Positions 36,513 through 44,858 of a stretch of DNA of 64,000 nt are shown piece by piece. Every line of letters starts with the position of its first letter. Position 1 is the first letter of the stretch. The notes beneath the pieces are model-generated. The model saw nothing but the letters and a program-made list of their open reading frames with translations. It was not told the origin of the DNA and ran no database searches. The DNA lies in assembly GCF_022549495.1 (NCBI RefSeq), contig NZ_JAKZGD010000008.1, positions 62,001 to 126,000 of the forward strand, read 5' to 3'. The stretch is from Acinetobacter sp. ANC 4805. Lineage in GTDB: Bacteria > Pseudomonadota > Gammaproteobacteria > Pseudomonadales > Moraxellaceae. A program made the position numbers and the translations under genes.

Positions 36513-36829
36513 GTGTGATTCATAGACATCATTTCAATATAATTGGTGTCTATGAACAGAGAAATTCAACAAAGACTCGTATGGGTTAAATTATTTGAAG
36601 AGACCAATGATGCTGGCCTAGTCTGTCGGAGATGTGGCATTTCTAGACCAACATTACGCAAGTGGTGGAAACGATATTCTGAGCAAGGTATTGATGGATT
36701 AAGTAGTCAGAGTAAACGCCCATTAAAATCTCCAAATACTAAAATCAATGCTGAGCTAGAGGCCTTAATATTGGAAATGCGCTCGGCTAGAAATCTGGGT
36801 GCTCGACGTTTGCAAACAGAATTGATGAG
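36513..36829 (+). mobile_element. 5' fragment of an IS481-type insertion sequence
   Basis: From about 36513 the sequence starts TGTGATTCATAGACA, a TGT-type terminus, and contains an inverted pair TTCATAGACA (36519-36528) / TGTCTATGAA (36547-36556). The ATG at 36552 opens a frame whose helix-turn-helix (VCRRCGISRPTLRKWWKRYSEQG) and SSQSKRPLKSPNTKI linker match the N-terminus of IS481-family transposases. The gene is cut off after about 93 codons, exactly at 36829, where the right direct repeat begins; the last six codons belong to the repeat. The catalytic DDE domain is absent, so it is not active. Confidence 0.7.
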
Positions 36830-37457
36830 AAGGATAATCTGCGCAATGTAGAGCATCAAGCAAGTGCAGGACTCTGATATAAATTTTCAGCGTCGTACAG
36901 GTGCTCCATCAAACCATTTAAATCCTTTGGGGTAGATGCAGATTCTATTCGCAAGTCCATGCCTTCCTGTTTGATTTTCAGGCATGCTATTTAATGCACT
37001 CAGCGGACATTGGACGTCTTCTTGAATAATTCGATCAATCCGAAACATCTGTTCAGCATCAACCACACTATTTTGATCTGTCAGACTAAGGCAACTGCAG
37101 GTACCCATATAATTCGTGACCTGGGCCCAGCAACGCTCTATGACACTGCAATAAAATAATGGATCAGCATAGAGTGATCGGTTAAAGCTCAGATAAAAGT
37201 GGATCACATACCGCTGCTGAACATCATCCCGTACAATTTGATAAAAGCGGTAAATGGCTTGTGTTCTATACCAATACTCAGCCGCTAGACTTTTTTGGAA
37301 ATTTGATAAAAATCGCTCTAACTGTCGCAAATCGATAATTTCATTTCCACCCTCATTTAGACTTAGTTCCAGCTTTAAATCCGCAGCATCGGGATAGATC
37401 TGGCTTGTATTACGGTAGGATTCTCTCAGCTTTTCAATCCGCTTCTCGTAGCGCTCA
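36830..37457. repeat. Right copy of the 628-bp direct repeat
   Basis: Same length and orientation as 21212-21839, with nearly identical outer parts and a diverged centre. It starts sharply at the cut end of the IS481 fragment and covers the 3' part of the intact replication-type gene. Confidence 0.85.
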
Positions 37458-37849
37458 TTCAGCTTATGCATTTCTTCAGTTAAGCTGGTGCTTTCAAACA
37501 GCCCTCTCAGCCGCTTTACGATCTTATCGATATAAAAACCAGCGCTTCTTTGCGCCGTGACCTCAAAGAACCGAATCTGCTCTTCCTGTAATACACTGCA
37601 GTAAGCCTGAAATAACTTGTCTGCCCAAAAGGAAAAAGACAAATGCTCATGAATGCCAACGGCCATCATTCTGCGCCATGCTGAAAAATAACCAGACAGC
37701 TTACGTTTAAACTCCTGATCTATATTTTTTTGATGATCTTCGTAATGAACACCTTCTGGAATCGGGGCAAAGCGAATCGTTTGGTAATACTCTAAAACAT
37801 CCTGCTCTAAACGCGGTGCTGTAACAAACTCTAACTCTGAATGACTCAT
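36887..37849 (-). CDS. Replication-type protein (YagK/YfjJ-like), second of a pair
   Basis: A protein of 320 residues (334 if it starts at 37891, directly behind the upstream stop). The ATG at 37849 is preceded by AGGACA and is preferred. The central RYVIHFYLSFNRSLYADPL stretch lies where HUH-type and YagK/YfjJ-type replication proteins have an H-x-H-containing strand (here IHFYL, so one histidine is missing). The C-terminus ICIYPKGFKWFDGAPVRR is conserved between this copy and the truncated one at 21 kb. It follows the first replication-type gene directly and is co-translated. A replication or nicking role is inferred from similarity of layout only. Its 3' half lies in the direct repeat. Confidence 0.5.
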   Translation of the reverse strand: MSHSELEFVTAPRLEQDVLEYYQTIRFAPIPEGVHYEDHQKNIDQEFKRKLSGYFSAWRRMMAVGIHEHLSFSFWADKLFQAYCSVLQEEQIRFFEVTAQRSAGFYIDKIVKRLRGLFESTSLTEEMHKLNERYEKRIEKLRESYRNTSQIYPDAADLKLELSLNEGGNEIIDLRQLERFLSNFQKSLAAEYWYRTQAIYRFYQIVRDDVQQRYVIHFYLSFNRSLYADPLFYCSVIERCWAQVTNYMGTCSCLSLTDQNSVVDAEQMFRIDRIIQEDVQCPLSALNSMPENQTGRHGLANRICIYPKGFKWFDGAPVRR

Positions 37850-37891
37850 ATGTTGTCCTATGAATGAATTGATTTCATAGAACTGGCACAT

Positions 37892-38893
37892 TCATAATTT
37901 TTTAAACCAAACCTCCTCTTCCAGCTTTGCTAAAGCGGTCTGCGCATCCCATTCTTTGATTCTTCTATTTTCTTCTGTATCAGGTATTGGGCGACCATGA
38001 TGCTGATAATCCCCCTTATAAAACGTTTTACGCCCTCGTGGTTTAACCAATAACGTCTGCTCGTATTTATCAGGGTCACTGAGATAAGCAACTGCACCCA
38101 AAGCATTGTTGCCTTGTTCGGGTGTCGTTCGACGAATATCTCCAATACCTAAACGACCTTGCTTCTCGTAGTTGTCTTTATTCGCTGTCGTGTTGATGTT
38201 CCGCCCAAAACCCTTATCGAATGTGATTTCCTTCCACTTATCGATCACTCCCTCAGCAATTTTATAATCACTCTGATGCTTCGATCTATTAATCACCAAT
38301 GTTAAATGAGCATGAAAGCCTTTGGTTATACCCTGCTCCAGTGCGATCGCATAGGTCAAAAGTGCATCAAAATATCCATTCTTATCAGTGATCAAATCAC
38401 GCAGTTTTCCAATATGCTGATAGAAGTCATTTACTGTAATTTCACTCATGCTGTCCTTGCTATAGCTCAAATCCACTCTGATCACTAGAACCGAATAATA
38501 CCCCTTGATTGCGCCTTCGAACTCCTCAAGTAATGCCACTCGATTCAATTCTTTCCGTCTCGCAAAGCTTTTGATCTCATCACGTATCAGCCCTCGATGC
38601 GCATGCAGGATTCGTCTTAATGCCTTAATTTCCCCTATTGAAAGCCCTGTCAGATATTCAGCAAAGCTGAGCATGCCACGCTGACTATTGACGTATTCAG
38701 TGACTGCAATAAAGGCCCGAATTGATGCTGCATACTCAAGCCCTTCTTGTTTAAACGCTTCAAATGCGCAATACAAGCGTTCTAAGTTAAAAATGAATGC
38801 TTCGTCTGAAATATCAAAATTAAGACATACATCTACAAAGCGATGAATGGTATACATCACCCCTGCTTGATGATCCAGATCTAATGGAAACAC
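37892..38893 (-). CDS. Inovirus Gp2 / YagK-YfjJ-like replication protein
   Basis: A 333-residue protein that resembles the YagK/YfjJ C-terminal domain and inovirus Gp2-like replication proteins: a strand VLVIRVDLSYSKDSMSEITV, then GFHAHLTLVINRSK, an H-x-H motif of HUH-endonuclease type, and NALGAVAYLSDPDKYEQ with tyrosines that could be catalytic. It starts with GTG, with an AAGGAAG ribosome site that directly abuts an 11-bp palindrome. It is the first of two tandem genes, and the stop is followed immediately by the next ATG. Rolling-circle-type replication of the excised island is a reasonable inference, not proven. Confidence 0.65.
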   Translation of the reverse strand: MFPLDLDHQAGVMYTIHRFVDVCLNFDISDEAFIFNLERLYCAFEAFKQEGLEYAASIRAFIAVTEYVNSQRGMLSFAEYLTGLSIGEIKALRRILHAHRGLIRDEIKSFARRKELNRVALLEEFEGAIKGYYSVLVIRVDLSYSKDSMSEITVNDFYQHIGKLRDLITDKNGYFDALLTYAIALEQGITKGFHAHLTLVINRSKHQSDYKIAEGVIDKWKEITFDKGFGRNINTTANKDNYEKQGRLGIGDIRRTTPEQGNNALGAVAYLSDPDKYEQTLLVKPRGRKTFYKGDYQHHGRPIPDTEENRRIKEWDAQTALAKLEEEVWFKKL

Positions 38894-39349
38894 GTTGAAC
38901 TTCCTTAACTATGATTCACGTCATAGTTAAGCAATCGACTTATTTTTTTAAATGGAGTCCTTATCTCAAGTAAGGACAAGTCATCCACTATCCGCATATA
39001 TCGAATAGTGCTCTCATCCTGCATGAACTATTGATCCATAGCATCATCCATATTGGGATATGTATTCAGATCTGTATGACATGTCTCGTGGTTCTTGTTA
39101 TCTGTATGAGTAATTGTATTGGTATATTTAATATTTATAGTTCTATGATGTATAGTCATTAATCTATTATTAGTATTAATCTCTATATATTAATAATATA
39201 TAAAACCGTCTTAGCGCAAAAGCAATAATGATAGCCCAGCCGATCAGCACGATTTCCAAACCTTCTGATAAGCTCGGCTTTTTATATGTTTAACGTTACG
39301 ATAGTTAGGTCAGAAAAATGGTTTTTTCAAAAAAACTTAGCGCAAAAAA
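38894..39349. other. AT-rich, hairpin-rich gap upstream of the replication genes (origin candidate)
   Basis: 456 bp without a gene. It holds three hairpins in a row (38904-38931, GTCCTTA/TAAGGAC at 38957-38977, CACTAT/ATAGTG at 38986-39010), a very AT-rich stretch (about 39110-39205), a longer imperfect hairpin AGCCGA...TCGGCT with T-run (39238-39284), and a 12-bp direct repeat CTTAGCGCAAAA at 39210-39221 and 39336-39347. An origin of replication next to a Rep-type gene commonly looks like this. No coding sequence recognised. Confidence 0.45.
38904..38931. promoter_or_regulatory. Perfect 11-bp inverted repeat at the rep ribosome site
   Basis: CTTAACTATGA and TCATAGTTAAG are exact complements with a 6-nt loop. 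On the minus strand the 3' arm runs into the AAGGAAG ribosome site of the first replication-type gene, whose GTG is 10 bp further. It could be an operator for autoregulation or an mRNA hairpin that limits translation. Confidence 0.65.
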
Positions 39350-41155
39350 CTATTCGAATAATGACAAACAGTGGTGATGCAGCAGTCCGTAATCTTTAAG
39401 TTCTGCCAGTGTTGGTGAAGTTTCTGTTATTTGCTGTGTAGGAAAATCAAAGCGAGTTCCATCCTGAAAGGGTTCTTGAAACGCCAATTCACTTAAGAAA
39501 TACCTGTTAGTTTCCGCATGCTGATCAGGGACAAAGCAACAGCTGTAAGTATTCTGTATAAATGACCGAGGTAAAATCCTAAAAGGCGTCACTATTTCAG
39601 TTGCATTTACCAACACCCTTTCCAAACTACTTTTAGTTGCACTGAGCTTTTGGTCAATATCAGAATGTTTCCGCATACATTGCTGAAAAAAATAAATTTG
39701 GTTATATGCAATTAGATCCATAAGGGCCATTAAAAACTGATGAATTCTGGACTGCTCAGCATTTAACTTGAAGGTGATCATTGATTCAATTTTATCAGAC
39801 TCATTTTTTAGTGTCATATCATCTTTGATTGTTTTGATTTGAGTCGCTTGCAATGAATACGGATAGAGAAAGTCTGTGCACCCTAAACGTTCAAAGCTTT
39901 CATCATCGATTACTACTGGGTTAGCTTCTTTCAGCATTTTAAAAAGCGATTTATTCTGACTGTATATCTGGCAGCACCACTGTTCAAGCAAGCTTTGAAA
40001 AAGACCTAAGCGGTTGTTCATCCCGCTGAGTTTAGTATGCTGGATAGATGCTAAATGACCCAAAACCGCCTCATCCTTCAAAATATTTTCATGCGGCTTT
40101 AAATAAAACGTCGCTGATAATGGGTTTTCTGGACGCAGCTGCTTTAACTCTAAATAATGATCAAAGAATTTCATGACTTCCGCTCTTTGTATTACATCAA
40201 AATCATTATTCTTTTTGTATAGAATGGGCTTCATCCAACACAAAGGATCGTGCAGCAAATAGTTATTTTTATATTTCAATACCTCCAAACCAGTTTTTGA
40301 GTTGTCTTTTCCATCGTTTAGGAGCAAGTCACTCTTTTGATCAAGCACGGTAAAAATAGAGGCCACTTTCTGAACTTCAAAAACATGCGGCTGGGGGTAC
40401 TTCAAAATATAAAATTTGCCGTAGATCGCAGCATCCCCCCAAAACCGATGCGAAAGGTTTAAAGCGTATATTGGAAACTTTGTTTGAATAAAACTATTTC
40501 GAATTGCGCCATCCGCTTGGCAGCGGATAAATCCGTTTTTTTTAAGCTGCTGTATAGCGCGATAAATAGATTGTTTGCTTAAACCCGTGGCTCGCTCAAT
40601 TTCACCAATTCCACACCCTATAACAATCCCAAACGAGTCTGCACCGTAAAGCAACCGTAATAAAACAAGATAACTTCGATAATCAAGATAGCAGTCGATC
40701 TCTATTTTTTTAGGTAAATTGTTAATACTTATGCCATCACTCTTTATCAATAAAGTCTGAATTAATTTTAATAAAGGGATCAGCCTAACCATACGCTTAT
40801 TACTATTTTCTAACCATTCAATAGACGTGGCTGAATCAAGCCTTATATAAGTAAGATTAAGTTGTAAATGACGAACTCTAGACCTTTTTCCAGTTTCAGG
40901 AAAATCTATTTTTAATATTTCCTGTTGTTCCAACTCATTCAATACACCCCGTAATTTTTTAACCTGTATGCCGATCACTTTTGATAATTCACCGAGTGGC
41001 AATGATGTACTTCCGACTCCAAAATTTCTGATAAACGTGATTAATGCCCAAAAAGCATAGGCTGAAATTTGCCCCTCCACCCTTTGATAGAAAGCCATAA
41101 ATAGCGCCAAAAAGCGCTGTTCAGAATCCTGAATAATCATGCTAAAAATTCCCAC
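39350..41155 (-). CDS. Unrecognised 601-residue protein with two winged-helix regions
   Basis: A protein with two likely winged-helix DNA-binding parts: one near residues 45-100 (LPLGELSKVIGIQVKKLRGVLNELEQQEIL) and one near 185-215 (GEIERATGLSKQSIYRAIQQLKKNGFIRC). A long helical C-terminal part follows without recognised motifs. The GTG start is supported by AAAGGAG ten bases upstream. It is transcribed toward the replication-type genes across the hairpin-rich gap. It could be an origin-binding or regulatory protein of the island; I know of no named family. Coding bases are AT-rich, like the whole 38-43 kb module. Confidence 0.6.
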   Translation of the reverse strand: MGIFSMIIQDSEQRFLALFMAFYQRVEGQISAYAFWALITFIRNFGVGSTSLPLGELSKVIGIQVKKLRGVLNELEQQEILKIDFPETGKRSRVRHLQLNLTYIRLDSATSIEWLENSNKRMVRLIPLLKLIQTLLIKSDGISINNLPKKIEIDCYLDYRSYLVLLRLLYGADSFGIVIGCGIGEIERATGLSKQSIYRAIQQLKKNGFIRCQADGAIRNSFIQTKFPIYALNLSHRFWGDAAIYGKFYILKYPQPHVFEVQKVASIFTVLDQKSDLLLNDGKDNSKTGLEVLKYKNNYLLHDPLCWMKPILYKKNNDFDVIQRAEVMKFFDHYLELKQLRPENPLSATFYLKPHENILKDEAVLGHLASIQHTKLSGMNNRLGLFQSLLEQWCCQIYSQNKSLFKMLKEANPVVIDDESFERLGCTDFLYPYSLQATQIKTIKDDMTLKNESDKIESMITFKLNAEQSRIHQFLMALMDLIAYNQIYFFQQCMRKHSDIDQKLSATKSSLERVLVNATEIVTPFRILPRSFIQNTYSCCFVPDQHAETNRYFLSELAFQEPFQDGTRFDFPTQQITETSPTLAELKDYGLLHHHCLSLFE

Positions 41156-41303
41156 ACACCAAGTTCTCCTTTGGGTATATGTATTTTACAGCAATAATGA
41201 TAGGCATGAAATGATAATTGAAATTTGTTTTTTTAACAGTTAATGCATAATTAATATTTACTTAATATTTAATTACTGATATATAAATGTTAAGTAAATA
41301 TTT

Positions 41304-42260
41304 ATGAATTGTAAAATGGCACGACCACATTTAACCTTAGATAAATGGTTATCGACTGACACGGACTTAAAAAAAGATTTCTTGGATCAAGAGAGCTACA
41401 TGAAGGAAAGTCTATTAACTAAGCTTGATGAACCTGGCCAAAAGATTGTTTACATATCTACAAATCACCCCCAACCTAGATCACATGAGAATTTAATATC
41501 AGATTCTCTACAAAACCCGGCTAGGACATCCCACACAAACGAAAGATTTATAAACCCCCTCATATGTGAGACAACAAATTTTATTATTGAAACTAATGAT
41601 GAACATTTTTCAATTTTAAAAAAGAAATTCCTTTTATTTAAATACCACTCTGAGAAAAAGAAAGCCAACCGTATCACCAAACAAATAACAATGGACGAAA
41701 ATATATTAAAACAACTTGAGAAAATTAAAAAAAATTGTAAATTTAAAAGTCTAGATAATTGCTTAGAATTTTTAATTGATGCACATAATTTTAAATTAAG
41801 TGAAAAAGATAAAATAATATCAAGACTCAAAAAAGAGCAAAATTTAAATCATGATTATAATTTAAAGCAAGAATTGAAATTTAAGGATGAAAAAATTACA
41901 GAACTCGAAAAAGAACTCGTGCACCAAAAAAATATCATCCACGAAAACATGAGCAAATCTGCAAAAGAATTTGAGGAATACCTAATTCAATTGGCTACAA
42001 ATCAAACCATTGAATTAGAGAAAATTAAAGCTTTTTTAGGCAAGATTAACGAAGCAGATCAACAAAGCATTAACCAAACTCTTGCACCCGAAGCACTTAG
42101 CGAAATTGAAACTCAATTGAGAAATGAATGCGCAAAACAAAAGCTATTTTTAACAATCAAAAATCAACCAAATACCAATTATGCTTTAGGATTTGATCAG
42201 CATCATCAATATGGCAGTACCGTACAAAATGACGATGAAGTTGTACCAGCTCAAACCTGA
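41304..42260 (+). CDS. Unrecognised coiled-coil protein with possible RHH-like segment
   Basis: A 318-residue, very AT-rich gene. The middle segment ITKQITMDENILKQLEKIKKNCKFKSLDNCLEFLIDAH has the strand-helix-helix spacing of a ribbon-helix-helix DNA-binding fold, and the rest from about residue 150 to 260 is a heptad-like coiled coil (KDEKITELEKELVHQKNI). The arrangement recalls plasmid partition or accessory proteins that bind DNA and oligomerise, such as KfrA-like proteins, but no family is recognised. It is divergent from the winged-helix gene and is followed by tandem 32-bp repeats. Confidence 0.55.
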   Translation: MNCKMARPHLTLDKWLSTDTDLKKDFLDQESYMKESLLTKLDEPGQKIVYISTNHPQPRSHENLISDSLQNPARTSHTNERFINPLICETTNFIIETNDEHFSILKKKFLLFKYHSEKKKANRITKQITMDENILKQLEKIKKNCKFKSLDNCLEFLIDAHNFKLSEKDKIISRLKKEQNLNHDYNLKQELKFKDEKITELEKELVHQKNIIHENMSKSAKEFEEYLIQLATNQTIELEKIKAFLGKINEADQQSINQTLAPEALSEIETQLRNECAKQKLFLTIKNQPNTNYALGFDQHHQYGSTVQNDDEVVPAQT

Positions 42261-42298
42261 GCTAACAGTTACTCATTTCTAGGAGCAAGCAGCAATAG

Positions 42299-42362
42299 CA
42301 CACCTCATCCACTTGCTGCCTAAGAACGAGCACACCTCATCCACTTGCTGCCCAAGAACGAG
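42299..42362 (+). repeat. Two tandem 32-bp repeats
   Basis: A unit beginning CACACCTCATCCACTTGCTG is present twice (42299-42330 and 42331-42362) with one base difference, and a partial third (CCCCTCATCACCTC) follows. It lies between two convergent genes. Possible roles are a protein-binding iteron, a partition site, or slippage-made spacer. Confidence 0.8.
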
Positions 42363-42386
42363 CCCCCCTCATCACCTCAATGATAT

Positions 42387-43268
42387 TCATAATTGAACTT
42401 GGATAATCTCTTTCAATAAATCAGGACGACGCCTTAAGTGATTGACCAGCACTTCATCGCAATATGCTGTATTAAATGGGAGTTGCTTTTGCTGTGGAAA
42501 ATACCGCTCTGGATGCTGTAGAAACTGTTCCCATTTTTTATTTTCATTCTGTAATTCCCTGATCTGGTTTAGATAGGTTCTATCCTGAATTTTAAATGAC
42601 ACACCAAAATCATCATCTTCACAGGTTTCTTTATTCTCGTTATTTTTTCTGGCTTCTGTTAAATCTAAAATTTTCTGTTTATTTGTCTCTAATCTGCTTT
42701 GAACCCATTGCAAATCAAACTCTCTAAACTTGATTTGCAGCGTGGGTAAAATCAGTTGTACTGCCTGCGAAGCATTTTTAAATCTTCCATTTTTTTGAGC
42801 ATAACCAGTTAATTCTGAATAGAATATTTCAAGCTTTTTATGCAACAGCGGCGCATATCGTTTTCTTATATTCAAAATTCCATTGATTCTACGCTTCAAA
42901 CTCAGGTTATAGGTGTAGACTCTTTCGCCGTCATCAACAACCAACTCAATATATTTATTTAATATTTCAGAATATTTCTCATTAATCTGCTGCTGTCTAT
43001 AATCACGAATCCCCTCTATTACCGTATTAATTTGACCAAGCAAATTCAGCAAGTCCTGTACCGAATACGTTTCACCAACGAACTGCATTTGGCTATGCTC
43101 TACCATCAGTTCAACCAAAAATTCGCGTTCTGACGCTTCAAACTCAGTCTTTGGGTCAGGATCGCTTATTATTTTATGTTCTCTTAAAAAACGTCCAGCA
43201 TGATCCAAAAAGCAATTCAGAATTTCATCCTTCAATTGCTCAAAATCAAGAAGTGTGCAATTTTTCAT
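42387..43268 (-). CDS. Unrecognised 293-residue helical protein
   Basis: An almost wholly helical, charged protein with many Glu/Lys/Gln residues and no membrane segment. Recognisable features are a long helical middle (RDYRQQQINEKYSEILNKYIELV) and a C-terminal helix ending in NHLRRRPDLLKEIIQVQL. The start has no strong ribosome site. It is convergent with the coiled-coil gene across the 32-bp repeats. I cannot assign a function. The absence of any known motif, the AT-rich codons and the setting between the replication genes and the integrase make it an island-specific gene. Confidence 0.5.
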   Translation of the reverse strand: MKNCTLLDFEQLKDEILNCFLDHAGRFLREHKIISDPDPKTEFEASEREFLVELMVEHSQMQFVGETYSVQDLLNLLGQINTVIEGIRDYRQQQINEKYSEILNKYIELVVDDGERVYTYNLSLKRRINGILNIRKRYAPLLHKKLEIFYSELTGYAQKNGRFKNASQAVQLILPTLQIKFREFDLQWVQSRLETNKQKILDLTEARKNNENKETCEDDDFGVSFKIQDRTYLNQIRELQNENKKWEQFLQHPERYFPQQKQLPFNTAYCDEVLVNHLRRRPDLLKEIIQVQL

Positions 43269-43437
43269 TTATGAATCTAAATAATAGTTTTCAATATGTT
43301 ATACCACAACTCTAGTAAAATATTATTTCTAATTATTAGTATTACATAAAGACCTACATCAAAAAAATAAGATTAAGACATAGGGATGGTCAGCCTTACT
43401 TCAAAGGTGACCCATTCAAATTAAAAAAGTTTTATGT

Positions 43438-43725
43438 ATGGAATACCACTTCATGAATTGCTTTCAAATTAATACTACCGAACTACTTTTTATAAAGTAT
43501 CGTTCTATGACCGTTGAACTAATGACAGTAGTTTCTGACTATTACCCCCACCTCAGCAAAGCCGAAGCACTGAGAAAAGCGAATAATCAACAATTCCCTT
43601 TCTCAGTATTCAAAATAGATAAAAGTAAACGTGCTCCATTTTTGGTACACATTAAGGATCTTGCTGCTGTCTTGGATAAGCAATATTCAGAGGCATCCAA
43701 AGATTTTGCTACGTTTCATCGATGA
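43438..43725 (+). CDS. PrtN-family activator / excisionase-like protein
   Basis: A 95-residue protein matching the pyocin activator PrtN family: TTELLFIKYRSMTVELMTVV, then YYPHLSKAEALRKANNQQFPFSVFKID and PFLVHIKDLAAVLDKQY. PrtN-like small helix-turn-helix proteins accompany dusA-specific integrases and may act as the recombination directionality factor or as an activator. The ATG at 43453 is an alternative start. The 3' end overlaps the convergent integrase gene by 17 bp, which suggests opposed expression. Confidence 0.8.
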   Translation: MEYHFMNCFQINTTELLFIKYRSMTVELMTVVSDYYPHLSKAEALRKANNQQFPFSVFKIDKSKRAPFLVHIKDLAAVLDKQYSEASKDFATFHR

Positions 43726-44857
43726 GGCGTAGCACCTCCTCCAACTGTAATATATTTCTTCTCGCTTTCACTGATACATAACGCTGTAAACTCCCCCAAG
43801 AATCGTGCAAACTTACTTTCTGAATTTCAGGAATAGTAAAACTCTGTTCAGCTAATCGAGTACAGCCTTCATGTCTCAAGTCATGAAATCGTAAATCTTT
43901 AATCCCCAAAATTTTACAAGCTTCTCTAAACTCTTTACCCAAACTTTTGGGATTCAAAGGCAATAACAAATTTTCATTATGTCCAAGCTTTAGCATCCGT
44001 TCTCGAACTTCTGAATGTTTCAGTCTTTTGATCAGCTCCTTACAAGGATCAAGTACATCAAATGACTTATGATTACCTTTAGAACCATTAGGATTCTTTA
44101 AATCATGCACTTTCCACGTTGAATGATGTGGGTCATAATCTCGAAGATACAATCGTGTTAATTCAGCTTCACGTCTGCATGAGAAAATTGCAAACCACAT
44201 AATCAAATGCATTGGGTATTTAGAGCCATAACGATTTAGCTTCCATCGTTCTGCAAAATACTTCGTCAATGCAATCAATTCATCTCTCGAAGGCAGTCGG
44301 TCTCTTTTTTGACTGGAGGATATTTGACGTGTTTTTCTTAACTGAGCAGTAGCTTTATCAAAGCTATTTAAATCAATATCCATTTCCCACATAACAGCAG
44401 CATGAGAAAGAACACCTCTGATATGTAAAAGCTCATGTTGCAGTGTACTAGTCGCAATAGGTTCAAGATCGAGGTACGGAATTCCACCCTTCCTTAAAGC
44501 CACATGCTCGGCCAAATGTACTGATTTTATTTTTGTGATAATATTGCGCGCAATTGGTAGCTTCTTAATTAAGAGCAGAGAATAGCGTTTCGTCCTTCCG
44601 TACTCGCTCCCGACTTCATCCAAATATTTATCTATGGCATCTGATAAGGTCAGATCAATCAACTTTTCTTTGCCAAGCAAAATATCAGGATTTTCTTGAA
44701 TTTCGACTTCTCGTTTCTTAATCCAGTTTTCAGCTAATTTCTTTGAGTGAAATGTTTTACTTTCAGAAAAAGCAGGAAAGCCCTTTCGAGTGATTCGAAT
44801 CGCAGCACGATAGTTAACTTTACCATCTGCACCTTTCCTTGCTGTAATTGAACCCAT
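43709..44857 (-). CDS. int: dusA-type tyrosine integrase
   Basis: A 382-residue tyrosine recombinase. After an N-terminal arm-binding domain (ARKGADGKVNYRAAIRITRKGFPAFSESKTFHSKK in outline) and a SAM-like core-binding domain, the catalytic domain shows R229 (RREAEL), H325 and R328 (HDLRH), and Y360 (RYVSV), preceded by H351-D-S-W354. All catalytic residues are in place, so it should be active. It points away from dusA, with its start 185 bp from the attachment core, as in the dusA-integrase family. A TTTGGTGTAAAT motif lies just upstream of its start codon, so the protein may control its own gene by binding there. Confidence 0.93.
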   Translation of the reverse strand: MGSITARKGADGKVNYRAAIRITRKGFPAFSESKTFHSKKLAENWIKKREVEIQENPDILLGKEKLIDLTLSDAIDKYLDEVGSEYGRTKRYSLLLIKKLPIARNIITKIKSVHLAEHVALRKGGIPYLDLEPIATSTLQHELLHIRGVLSHAAVMWEMDIDLNSFDKATAQLRKTRQISSSQKRDRLPSRDELIALTKYFAERWKLNRYGSKYPMHLIMWFAIFSCRREAELTRLYLRDYDPHHSTWKVHDLKNPNGSKGNHKSFDVLDPCKELIKRLKHSEVRERMLKLGHNENLLLPLNPKSLGKEFREACKILGIKDLRFHDLRHEGCTRLAEQSFTIPEIQKVSLHDSWGSLQRYVSVKARRNILQLEEVLRLIDET

Positions 44858-44858
44858 A

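Noticed and set aside
36830..37457. Recent tandem duplication as the source of the 628-bp repeats
   Set aside because: The centres of the two copies differ strongly while the ends are nearly identical, which does not fit a recent copy event.
42299..42375. Short CRISPR array
   Set aside because: The units are directly adjacent with no spacers and there are no cas genes. These are simple tandem repeats.
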